From: CAZRDB01 sp964598695
GTDB lineage: Bacteria; Armatimonadota; Zipacnadia; UBA1398
Assembly: GCA_964598695.1 (NCBI GenBank)
Contig: CAZRDB010000046.1
Coordinates: 1-29,037, forward strand
Direction: 5' to 3'
Length of the DNA: 29,037 nucleotides
Shown here in pieces: positions 1-6,964 of this stretch. A model generated the notes under the pieces. That model searched no databases. It worked only from the letters and a program-made list of their open reading frames with translations, and was not told the DNA's origin. A program made the translations under genes and the position numbers. Position 1 is the first letter of the stretch, and the number at the start of each line of letters is the position of its first letter.

Positions 1-334
1 GGCAGGACCGCGACCATGGGTGCAGGAAGTGTCCCCTCGAGGCCTCATCGCGGATGCGGACACAGCCGAGATCGGCTGCCTTCAGCGTGGTCCAGACGAA
101 GTTGCTGAGCACCCGCAGGCGCGGGCCGACGACGACCAGGCGCAGACCCGCGTAGACGAAGACAAGCGCGAGGAGCGCGCACAGGCTCCAGGGCCACACG
201 GGACCCAGATGCGGAACGCCCAGACAGAAGGTGCCGACCGCGATGCCCCCCAGGCACAAGAGCAGCCCGAGGCATCCCCAGACAGCGCTCCACGGTACCC
301 ACCAGTGTGTGCTGACCCGGTCTCCGCTCCGCAT
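1..334 (-). CDS. Membrane protein of unknown function, C-terminal part cut by window edge
   Basis: Reading from ATG at 334-332 towards the window start gives an open frame of about 111 codons that leaves the window. Two hydrophobic segments are clear, around residues 12-38 (containing WGCLGLLLCLGGIAVG) and 43-66 (containing WSLCALLALVFVYAGL), followed by a basic, more polar stretch starting RLRVLSNFVWTTLKAADLG. Two close transmembrane helices followed by a soluble region resemble small bacterial membrane proteins with a PH-like tail, but I do not recognise the family. The Shine-Dalgarno is weak (GGTGG just upstream) and the frame stays open upstream, so the start is uncertain. It lies on the same strand as the two lipoproteins to the right, 195 bases downstream of them, and may be a separate unit. 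Confidence 0.55.
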   Translation of the reverse strand, partial: MRSGDRVSTHWWVPWSAVWGCLGLLLCLGGIAVGTFCLGVPHLGPVWPWSLCALLALVFVYAGLRLVVVGPRLRVLSNFVWTTLKAADLGCVRIRDEASRGHFLHPWSRSC

Positions 335-529
335 GCGCCACCAACCCCCAGGACGCCGAAAGGCGCCAGCGTGCAAGCCCGCTCGCTCGTCTTGGCTGTG
401 AGGCTTCCGCCTCCTGCACTCGTCTGCCTCGCACAGGTGGGATGCCTGCGCGATATGGCGAGCGGCTCGGATGGGGTGCGCGAGCTTCCCGGGTGAGGCC
501 CCCAGCACGTGGGGGCGCGGCTAGTGCCG
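335..529. other. Intergenic gap between membrane protein and lipoprotein pair
   Basis: These 195 bases separate two minus-strand genes. Other than the GC-rich hairpin at 498-516 I see no RNA gene, convincing promoter hexamers or repeat. Any promoter for the membrane protein that starts at 334 should lie here, but I cannot place it. Confidence 0.4.
498..516 (-). terminator. GC-rich hairpin downstream of the lipoprotein pair, possible terminator
   Basis: A perfect 7-bp stem (GCCCCCA pairing with TGGGGGC) closes a 5-base loop, 14 bases past the stop of the minus-strand lipoprotein that ends at 530. Its position suits a terminator for that unit. No T-run follows on either strand, so intrinsic termination would be weak; it may only stabilise the 3' end. 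Confidence 0.3.
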
Positions 530-910
530 TCAGCCTCCGCCGACGAACATGCGGACGGCAACGGTCGTCGTCCCGCCCGGGCCCTCGATCCGCACGATGC
601 CCTCCTGGTCGCCCGTCCCGCAGCCCGTGCGCCGGACGGAGACCGTCAGCAGCGCGCTGCCCGCGCCCTCGGCCGGCGAGACCTGCGCCCAGGGGGGTGT
701 CTCGACCACCCGCCAGCGCATCTGCTCGGTGCGGTCGCCCGCGAGCTGCAGGCCGAGCGGGAGGTCGGTCGCGCTCCGGCCGAAGTCAAGCGCCGGAGGG
801 CCGACGGTGAGAGCGGGCGTGGTCGTCGTGAGACTCGAGCAGCCGACGGCTCCGGCGAGTGCCGCGAGGGCGCACAGGCGGAGCACCGTGCGAAGCGGAC
901 GCGCGGTCAT
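530..910 (-). CDS. Small lipoprotein with a BACON-like beta-sandwich domain (copy 2 of a tandem pair)
   Basis: This 126-residue product has a basic N-terminus (MTARPLRTVLR), a hydrophobic core and a lipobox-like AVGC, so it is probably a lipid-anchored exported protein. The mature part of about 100 residues has the pattern PALDFG, TDLPL, AGDRTEQMRW, PPWAQVSP, a Gly-rich turn and VSVRRTGC. This resembles one BACON-type or Ig-like beta-sandwich repeat of the kind used for carbohydrate or surface binding in other phyla. ATG at 910 was chosen because GGGGAGG sits about 7 bases upstream. The gene follows its paralogue by 13 bases on the same strand and is clearly a tandem duplicate (AGDR-EQMRW and RTGC are shared). 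Family assignment is by pattern only; binding function is inferred. Confidence 0.7.
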   Translation of the reverse strand: MTARPLRTVLRLCALAALAGAVGCSSLTTTTPALTVGPPALDFGRSATDLPLGLQLAGDRTEQMRWRVVETPPWAQVSPAEGAGSALLTVSVRRTGCGTGDQEGIVRIEGPGGTTTVAVRMFVGGG

Positions 911-923
911 CGAGGCGCCTCCC

Positions 924-1298
924 CTACTCCGGAGCGACGGCGTGCAGGTGGACACTGCGCGTGCCCGCCGTCGACTCCACCAGGATCGTTGCGTTGCGCT
1001 CGCCCGCGGGGCAGTTGCAGCCGGTCCGCGTGACGGTGATCGCCACCACGCAGGTGCCACAGCCCGCGGAGGGCGAGGCGTGGGCCCAGGCGGGGAGCCC
1101 GTAGATGCTCCACCGCATCTGCTCGCTCCGGTCGCCTGCCATCCCGATCACCAGGGGCAACTCGGTCTCTGTCGTGCCGAAGTCCAGAGCCTCGGCCGAG
1201 ACCGAGATCGCGGGCGCGTCGGTGGTGGTCACACACCCGGCCAGGCAGGCGAGGGCCAGCACGGCCACCAGCCGCGCACCGTAGCGGGTTCGCTGCAT
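924..1298 (-). CDS. Small lipoprotein with a BACON-like beta-sandwich domain (copy 1 of a tandem pair)
   Basis: This is a 124-residue product with signal MQRTRYGARLVAVLALAC and canonical lipobox LAGC, then a single beta-sandwich-like domain (EALDFGTTETELPL, AGDRSEQMRW, LPAWAHASP, VTRTGC). ATG at 1298 is preferred because AGGAGG lies 6 bases upstream; an ATG at 1304 directly abuts that site and is less likely. It is the first gene of a two-gene minus-strand unit with the paralogue at 530-910. Unlike the paralogue it carries four clustered cysteines (CGTC and a GCNC pair), which could form disulfides outside the membrane. The partner or ligand is unknown. Confidence 0.72.
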   Translation of the reverse strand: MQRTRYGARLVAVLALACLAGCVTTTDAPAISVSAEALDFGTTETELPLVIGMAGDRSEQMRWSIYGLPAWAHASPSAGCGTCVVAITVTRTGCNCPAGERNATILVESTAGTRSVHLHAVAPE

Positions 1299-1469
1299 CG
1301 GCATCCTCCTCGCCCCTCCCCGCCCGCACCGACCCTCTGCCGCTTTCGGGAAGGGAGATCGGACTCCTGCCCCGCCGCGGCAGGGACCCGCCCACCCGCG
1401 GGCGAACCCCCTCGGCAGGTCCGGCGCCAGCGGGGCGCTCGGGCGCGTCGAGAGGTGGGTGACCGCGCG
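1299..1469. other. Divergent intergenic region between lipoproteins and methyltransferase-like gene
   Basis: These 171 bases lie between divergent genes and should hold promoters for both. The ribosome site AGGAGG for the leftward gene is at 1305-1310 on the minus strand. I find no confident -35/-10 pair, hairpin or RNA gene in the remainder. Confidence 0.4.
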
Positions 1470-2024
1470 ATGGTAGGGTGGTCCAATCTCTGGCTTCCGA
1501 TGGTCCTGTGCTACGTGGCGGCTGCCGTCGCGTTCTACGTGGCGGGCCGCGGCAAGCGCCCGTTCGTCGAGCCCAAGCTGCTCGAGCACCTCGGCGAGGA
1601 CGGGGCCGCGCTCCTGCGGCTGCGCAGCCTGCTGGAGGCGACCCTCGTGCTCCTCGCCGTGTTCGTCCCGATCCACTCCGGCTGGAGCTTCACATTCGGC
1701 CTGATCGGGGTCCTGGTCGGCGGCCTCGTCCTCGTGGCGGGCGCGTACTCGCGCGGCGGCGACGAGAGCGTGCTGCTCCGGAGCGGGGCCTACGCGTACT
1801 CGCGCAACCCGATCCTCACGGGGCGGTGCCTGATGCTGCTCGGCCTGCTCGCGATGGGCGTGGCCGACGCGCCGGCCTACATGCTGTTCGCCCTGGCCGC
1901 CTTCGTCAGCATCCTCGCGATGATCCGGTGGATCGAGGCCGAGGAGGCGTTCCTCGAGCGCGAGGGCGGCGAGGAGTACCTCGAGTACCGCAAGTGGGTG
2001 CCGCGCTACTTCCTGTTCTTCTAG
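1470..2024 (+). CDS. Isoprenylcysteine carboxyl methyltransferase-like (ICMT/PEMT fold) membrane protein
   Basis: This 184-residue polytopic membrane protein has about four or five hydrophobic segments (around residues 6-22, 56-72, 75-93, 116-132 and 135-150). The family signature is clear in the second half: GAYAYSRNPILTG, then EAEEAFLERE, EEYLEYRKWVPRYF. In the ICMT/PEMT superfamily this half binds S-adenosylmethionine and methylates a membrane-embedded or lipidic substrate. Bacterial members are common and their substrates are mostly unknown, so only the methyltransferase role is inferred. ATG at 1470 gives the natural start of the first helix; GAGAGGTGG lies about 12 bases upstream, a rather long spacing. 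The DUF2905 gene begins 24 bases after its stop, so the two are probably co-transcribed. Confidence 0.85.
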   Translation: MVGWSNLWLPMVLCYVAAAVAFYVAGRGKRPFVEPKLLEHLGEDGAALLRLRSLLEATLVLLAVFVPIHSGWSFTFGLIGVLVGGLVLVAGAYSRGGDESVLLRSGAYAYSRNPILTGRCLMLLGLLAMGVADAPAYMLFALAAFVSILAMIRWIEAEEAFLEREGGEEYLEYRKWVPRYFLFF

Positions 2025-2048
2025 GCGCGGGGAAGGGCGGCCGTTCCG

Positions 2049-2282
2049 GTGGATCTGGCCTCGGCCGGTAAGCTGATCTGCCTCGTCGGAGCGAGCCTCC
2101 TCGCGCTCGGCGGCCTCGTGCTGCTGGCGAGCCGGTGCGGGCTGCCCCTCGGGAGCCTGCCCGGCGACCTGCACATCCGGCGGCCCGGGATGACGCTGGT
2201 CGTTCCGCTCACGACATCGCTGCTCGCAAGCGTCGTGCTGACGCTGCTCGGCAACCTGGTTCTGCGCCTGCTGCGCCGCTAG
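2049..2282 (+). CDS. DUF2905 family small membrane protein
   Basis: This 77-residue protein has two hydrophobic helices (about residues 7-27 and 48-73) separated by a short polar loop reading GSLPGDLHIRRPG. That loop, followed by VVPLTTSLLASVVLTLL, matches the DUF2905 pattern as I know it (a LPGD motif between two helices, then a Pro-[LA]-T-[ST] helix start), and the length is typical for the family. The start is GTG at 2049 with a purine-rich GGGGAAGGG about 9 bases upstream. Function of the family is unknown. It lies 24 bases after the methyltransferase-like gene and 35 bases before the SGNH hydrolase, all on one strand. Confidence 0.85.
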   Translation: MDLASAGKLICLVGASLLALGGLVLLASRCGLPLGSLPGDLHIRRPGMTLVVPLTTSLLASVVLTLLGNLVLRLLRR

Positions 2283-2317
2283 CGCGTTGGGCGTCCTCGA
2301 GAAGGGATCTTGGCGCT

Positions 2318-3661
2318 ATGGAATGGCTGGCCGTCTCGTCGCTCCTGCAGGTCCTCTTCGCTGCCCCGCGCAGCCTCCCGCTCTCACTGGCCGGCGAGTG
2401 GTCGGTCCGGGTCGAGCCCGGCACGGTCGAGATCGACGGCCGGTCGATCACCGTGCGCGAGGCCGCGGTGCTCGCGATCGAGCCGGCGACGCTGGTGACA
2501 GTCACCGACGAGCGTCTCGAGGGCCTGCCCGTCTTCAATCCGCAGGGAGCGCCGTGGGCCAAGGGCCGGCCTCTCCCCGGCGTGTTCACGCAGGAGACGA
2601 GCGCGCCCGGCGCGTACGAGCCGGGCAGCCTCACCGTGAAGGACGCCGCCGGCGAGGGCGCCCGGGTCTTCGCCGAGGGCGTCGACTACACCATCGACGC
2701 CTCCTGGGGGAGCCTGGGCCGGATCGAGGGCGGCGCGATCGCGGAGGGCCTGCCGGTCTTCCTCAGCTACCGCCACGGCCTGTGCCGGCTCGACAGCATC
2801 GCGGTCGATGGGGAGGGCAACCTCTCGGTCGTCACCGGCGTCCCGCACATCAACAACCCGCGGCCGCCGGCGCTGGCCGAGGGAACCTGGCGCCTCGCGA
2901 ACGTCTGGCTCGAGTGGCGGATCCCGCAGCTCACGGACGACTGCCTCTTCCCGATCCTCGAGGAGGGCTACCCGGAGCCGGCCGCGACGACGCCGAGCGT
3001 GGCTGAGCAGCTCGTCCCCCGCGCGGTCGAGAAGCTGCGCTCGAGCGAGACGCTGCGGATCCTCGCCTGGGGCGACAGTGTGACCGTCGGCACCTACGTT
3101 CCGGACTGGGAGCGCAACCGCTGGCAGGAGCAGCTCGTGGCACAGCTTCGAGCCCGCTTCCCCGGGGCCGACATCGAGCTGACGACGGTCGCGTGGGGGG
3201 GCCGCAACATCTCGACCTTCCTCGCCGAGCCGCCCGGCAGCGAGTATAACTACCAGGAGCAGGTGCTCGCGAAGAAGCCGGATCTCATCATCAGCGAGTT
3301 CGTCAACGACGCCTACCTCGACCCGGCCGGGGTGGAGACGCAGTACGCGCAGATCCTCGCGGACTTCGAGGCGATCGGCGCCGAATGGATCATCCTCACG
3401 CCGCACTACGTCCGGCCGGACTGGATGGGCCTCACGCGCCAGCGCGAGATCGACCAGGATCCGCGGCCCTACGTGCAGGGGCTGCGCGAGTTCGCTCCAC
3501 GCCACGCCGTCGCGCTCGCCGACGCGTCGCTCCGCTGGGGCCACCTCTGGCGCGAGGGCATTCCCTACATGACCTACGAGATGAACACGATCAACCACCC
3601 GGACGAGCGCGGGATGAAGCTCTTCGCCGACGCGGTGATGGCGCTGTTCCCGGAGGAGTAG
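2318..3661 (+). CDS. SGNH/GDSL hydrolase with a large N-terminal beta-rich extension
   Basis: This 447-residue protein starts at ATG 2318. The N-terminus (EWLAVSSLLQVLFAAPRSL) is a plausible short export signal. Residues about 30-235 are beta-rich and unrecognised. The C-terminal half is an SGNH esterase/lipase-like domain: block I GDSVTVG with the nucleophile Ser254, a Gly-containing block II (WGGRNIS), block III FVNDAY with Asn330, and block V INHPDERG with His427. Such enzymes deacylate carbohydrates or lipids. The acidic residue normally three positions before the His (D-x-x-H) is a Thr here, so the charge relay may use another acid or only a dyad. The URO-D-like gene follows after 28 bases. 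Substrate is not predictable; glycan deacetylation fits the locus. Confidence 0.85.
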   Translation: MEWLAVSSLLQVLFAAPRSLPLSLAGEWSVRVEPGTVEIDGRSITVREAAVLAIEPATLVTVTDERLEGLPVFNPQGAPWAKGRPLPGVFTQETSAPGAYEPGSLTVKDAAGEGARVFAEGVDYTIDASWGSLGRIEGGAIAEGLPVFLSYRHGLCRLDSIAVDGEGNLSVVTGVPHINNPRPPALAEGTWRLANVWLEWRIPQLTDDCLFPILEEGYPEPAATTPSVAEQLVPRAVEKLRSSETLRILAWGDSVTVGTYVPDWERNRWQEQLVAQLRARFPGADIELTTVAWGGRNISTFLAEPPGSEYNYQEQVLAKKPDLIISEFVNDAYLDPAGVETQYAQILADFEAIGAEWIILTPHYVRPDWMGLTRQREIDQDPRPYVQGLREFAPRHAVALADASLRWGHLWREGIPYMTYEMNTINHPDERGMKLFADAVMALFPEE

Positions 3662-3689
3662 CGCGGCCGCACGCGAGGGAGGGGCTCGG

Positions 3690-4916
3690 ATGACCGGACG
3701 CGAGCGCGTCCTCGCCAGTCTGGACCACCGGGAGCCGGACCGAGCCCCGATCGACCTGTCGGGCCACCGCTCTTCGGGGATCAGCGCCGTCGCCTACCCG
3801 AAGCTGCGCGCCGCGCTCGGGCTCCCGCCGCGCGTGCCGCACGTGTACGACCCGGTCCAGCAGCTCGCGATCGTCGACGACGACGTCCTCGATCTCCTGG
3901 GCGTCGACACCGTCGAGCTGGGCCGCGCGTTCGCGCGGAGCGAGGCGCACTGGGTCGACTGGGAGCTGCCCGACGGAACCCCGTGCCGGATGCCCAAGTG
4001 GGCGGCGCCGGAGCGGGAGGGAGAGGGCTGGGTCATCCGCTCGGCCACCGGACGCGCGATCGCCCGGATGCCCGATGGCGCCTACTACTTCGAGCAGGTC
4101 CACTGGCCCTTCGCCGACGGGGACGACCTCGAGGCGATCCCGACGGCGATGGGCGAGTGCATGTGGACCGCCGTCGCCTCCCCGCCCGGACCGCTCGTGG
4201 ACGGGCCCGGCGGGGAGGTGCTCCTCCATGAGGGGGCCCAGCGTCTGCGCGACGCGACCGACCGGGCGGTCATCGGCCTGTTCGGCGGCAACCTGCTCGA
4301 GCTGGGCTCGTTCCTCTACGGGATCGATGGCTTCCTCGCGATGCTGGCCGGCGAGCCCGAGCGGGCCGAGGCTTTCCTCGACCGGATCCTCGCGATGCAC
4401 CTCGACAACCTCGAGCACTTCCTCGGAACGGTCGGCGACCACATCGACGTGATCCTGTTCGGCGACGATCTCGGCGGCACGGGCGGCCCGCTGATCTCGC
4501 CGGCGATGTACCGCAGCGTCTTCGCGCCGCGCCACGCCCAACTCTGGCAACAGGCGAAGCGGCTCGCCGACGTGAAGGTGATGCTCCCCTGCTGCGGCGG
4601 CGTGCGTGCGCTGCTGCCGACGATGATCGAGGCCGGGCTCGACGCGATCAACCCGGTGCAGATCTCGTGTCGCGGCATGGACCCGGCGGAGCTGAAGCGC
4701 GAGTTTGGCCGCGACCTGACCTTCTGGGGCGGCGGATGCGACACGACGCGGGTCCTGCCGCGCGGCACGCCCGACCAGGTGCGCGATCACGTACGCGAGC
4801 TGGCACGCGTCTGGGCGCCGGGCGGGGGCTGGGTCTTCCAGCAGGTCCACAACATCCTGCCCGAGGTGCCGGTCGCGAACCTCGTCGCGATGTACGAGGG
4901 CCTACGGGAGGCGTAG
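3690..4916 (+). CDS. Uroporphyrinogen decarboxylase (URO-D) family protein, methyltransferase-like
   Basis: This 408-residue protein begins MTGRERVLASLDHREPDRAP, the standard N-terminus of URO-D/MtaA-type proteins. Later family landmarks are FGDDLGGTGGPLISP, the barrel segment VMLPCCGGVRALLP, AINPVQISCRGMDP, WGGGCDTT and a C-terminal GGWVFQQVHNILPEVP. In MtaA-type corrinoid methyltransferases an H-x-C motif in the equivalent barrel segment binds zinc; here the segment has paired Cys (PCC), so metal binding is possible but not assured. Members this divergent, found in saccharolytic bacteria near sugar genes, are probably not heme enzymes but methyl-transfer or unknown-substrate proteins. GAGGGAGG lies 5-8 bases before ATG 3690. 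It converges on the ADP-ribosylglycohydrolase-like gene with only 24 bases between stops. Confidence 0.85.
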   Translation: MTGRERVLASLDHREPDRAPIDLSGHRSSGISAVAYPKLRAALGLPPRVPHVYDPVQQLAIVDDDVLDLLGVDTVELGRAFARSEAHWVDWELPDGTPCRMPKWAAPEREGEGWVIRSATGRAIARMPDGAYYFEQVHWPFADGDDLEAIPTAMGECMWTAVASPPGPLVDGPGGEVLLHEGAQRLRDATDRAVIGLFGGNLLELGSFLYGIDGFLAMLAGEPERAEAFLDRILAMHLDNLEHFLGTVGDHIDVILFGDDLGGTGGPLISPAMYRSVFAPRHAQLWQQAKRLADVKVMLPCCGGVRALLPTMIEAGLDAINPVQISCRGMDPAELKREFGRDLTFWGGGCDTTRVLPRGTPDQVRDHVRELARVWAPGGGWVFQQVHNILPEVPVANLVAMYEGLREA

Positions 4917-4940
4917 GGGTTCCCTCGTGTCCCCAGCGGC

Positions 4941-6857
4941 TTACGGCCGGGCCGAGCCCAGATCGGCGTAGTGGTGCGTGCAGGTACCTCCCCGGCTGAA
5001 TGCGAGGCTGAACTGGGCCTCGGCCCCGCGCCGAACGAGCCGGAGCGCCAGCACGTTCTCGCCCGCGCGGAAGGGCACGTTCACGAGGTGGACGTTCTCG
5101 TTGGTCCACCACAGGGTCTCCGTCCGCTCCACCAGCTTGTCCCCGTTCAGCCACAGCTCGAAGGCATCGGAGTGGCCGATCTGGAGGCACATGGTGCGCT
5201 CCTCCGGGCAGAGCAGCCGGCGGGTGAGGTAGGCGACGCACGGGCCTTGCCAGCCGAAGAGGTCGCTCACGGTGAAGCGGTCCTCGGGGAGCGAGACGAG
5301 CTTGCCGCCGGGCACGCACGGGAGGGTCACCATCGGGAGATGCTCGCGGTCCTCCTGCACGAACGCGGAGACGTGGTAGTCGCGAACGCGATCGAGGGTG
5401 TCGTTCTCGTCGGCCGCGCCGGCCGTGACCGCGGCCCAGTAGGTCTCATCGGGGCCGAGCGGCGGGACCTCGACGCGGTTCGCCCAGTACGGCCCCCAGA
5501 CGCGCCAGAGCTGAGCGCCGACGAGACCGAACGACTCCCGGACCGGGTCGCCCTCCACGGGCGCGAACTCCACCGCGAGCCGGTTGGCCTCGGCGAGCGC
5601 GTCGACGTCGGCCGGGACGGTCACCCCGACAGCCCAGGCCGTCGTGTGGCCCGGCGCGAGCACGAGGTCGGCGGCTTGGGTCGTGAAGCGCCAGTCGCTC
5701 GGCCCGCGCAGGCGCACCCGGCCGGCGATCGACGCGGTCGCGTAGTTGTGCAGCAGGAAGCTCAGCGTCCTCGACTCGCCGAGCCCGATCGCGGGCGCGC
5801 CGCCGTAGTCGATGGCGATCTCGACCGTGGGCTGCTCGACCGCGGGCGGCGTGACCTCGGGCCCGCCCACGATCCGCACCGCCGCGTTGCGGGGCGCGAA
5901 GACGAGGCCCATCCGGCAGGTGTCCTCGGCGAGGTCGAGCAGGCGGTCTGACCGGCGCGGGGCGTCGACGTCGAGCTTGTAGCCATGGTCGCGGACGCCG
6001 TGGCGCTCGACGAGCGCCCGCGCCCCCTGGAGGATCCCGAGGAACGCCCCCGCCGTCGCGCAGGTGCAGTCGGTGTCGAAGCCGCAGTTGAGCGCGATCA
6101 TCGTCGTCTCGATCAGGTCGCCCCGGCCGTAGTGGAGCGCGAGCAGCGTGATCCCGATGTTCTGGAAGAGGTTGGTGCAGTCGGGATGCCCGTACTCGGC
6201 GAGGATTCGCTCGCGCGCCACGCGCCAGTCGGTCTCCTCGCGGCACCAAGCGCGGGCATCGGCGATCAGCCGGGCGATGCGCGAATCGCCAGCGATGTAG
6301 GCCATCGCGCCATCGAGACAGCGATCGAGGTCGGGATCGACGAAGGCGAGCGCCTCGGCGGCGGCGAGGAACCGCTCGGCGTGGACCGACTCGCCCGCAT
6401 GGTCGAGGATCCCGTCCTTCGAGGCGCAGTCGGCGGCGAGAGCCGGGTCGCCCGGCGCGATGCACGCCCAGATCTCGGAGCGGATCGGACAGCCCATCCC
6501 TTCGCGGTAGTAGTGGTTGTTGAACGAACCGGTGAGCGGCGGACGCAGCCCTCGGGCATGGTTCTTCATGAAGACGGCGTACTCGCCCGGCGCGTAGGGG
6601 CAGCGCGTGGCGAACGCCTCAGCGAGGTCGTCAGCGGTGAACGCCGTGCCCCGCTCCTCCAGCACGCTCAGCCACAGTACCTGCAGGTCGAGGTCGTCGT
6701 TAGGGAGGACCTTCTCGAGCAGCTCGGGGCGGAAGGGGATGCCAAGAAGCTGCTTCATCCCCTCGTACGGCGCGCCGATCGTGCCGGCGACGCACTTGCC
6801 GAGCCAGCAGCCGAAGACGCGGTCGAGGTACTGCTCCCAGGCGATCTCGCGGGTCAT
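4941..6857 (-). CDS. ADP-ribosylglycohydrolase-family protein with C-terminal beta-sandwich domains
   Basis: This 638-residue protein has no signal peptide. Residues 1 to about 310 are an ADP-ribosylglycohydrolase (DraG/ARH) fold: the N-terminal helix YLDRVFGCWLGKCVAGTIGAP, a first acidic metal cluster NDDLD (53-57), and the C-terminal cluster GFDTDC with Asp261 and Asp263 followed by an Ala/Gly-rich helix. These positions ligate the two magnesium ions in known members. Residues about 330-450 look like an Ig/NEW3-type beta-sandwich, and the last 130 like a galactose-binding-type sandwich (DAFELWLNGDKLVE, FRAGENVLALRLVRRG). The long C-terminus is unusual for protein de-ADP-ribosylating enzymes and suggests a carbohydrate or other glycoside substrate. 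Start ATG 6857 has GGGAGG 9 bases upstream. It diverges from the large glycosidase-like gene. Confidence 0.85.
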   Translation of the reverse strand: MTREIAWEQYLDRVFGCWLGKCVAGTIGAPYEGMKQLLGIPFRPELLEKVLPNDDLDLQVLWLSVLEERGTAFTADDLAEAFATRCPYAPGEYAVFMKNHARGLRPPLTGSFNNHYYREGMGCPIRSEIWACIAPGDPALAADCASKDGILDHAGESVHAERFLAAAEALAFVDPDLDRCLDGAMAYIAGDSRIARLIADARAWCREETDWRVARERILAEYGHPDCTNLFQNIGITLLALHYGRGDLIETTMIALNCGFDTDCTCATAGAFLGILQGARALVERHGVRDHGYKLDVDAPRRSDRLLDLAEDTCRMGLVFAPRNAAVRIVGGPEVTPPAVEQPTVEIAIDYGGAPAIGLGESRTLSFLLHNYATASIAGRVRLRGPSDWRFTTQAADLVLAPGHTTAWAVGVTVPADVDALAEANRLAVEFAPVEGDPVRESFGLVGAQLWRVWGPYWANRVEVPPLGPDETYWAAVTAGAADENDTLDRVRDYHVSAFVQEDREHLPMVTLPCVPGGKLVSLPEDRFTVSDLFGWQGPCVAYLTRRLLCPEERTMCLQIGHSDAFELWLNGDKLVERTETLWWTNENVHLVNVPFRAGENVLALRLVRRGAEAQFSLAFSRGGTCTHHYADLGSARP

Positions 6858-6964
6858 GGTCGTGCCTCCCTCTCTCGAGGGACGGCTGCTTCCCGCACCG
6901 ACCCGCCGGGACCTGCCGCCGCGGCCGACGAAGGCCTCGCGCCCGCCGTCCCGAAACCCCACCC
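6858..6964. promoter_or_regulatory. Divergent promoter region between ARH-like and glycosidase-like genes
   Basis: These 107 bases lie between two divergent start codons, so at least two promoters must sit here or inside the flanking genes. The leftward gene has a good ribosome site; the rightward gene has none (the bases before ATG 6965 are C-rich). No hexamers or operator-like dyads stand out. Confidence 0.4.

Noticed and set aside
3690..4916. True heme-pathway HemE
   Set aside because: The protein has the URO-D fold but a divergent active region and no other heme genes nearby; it fits the broad methyltransferase-like branch better.
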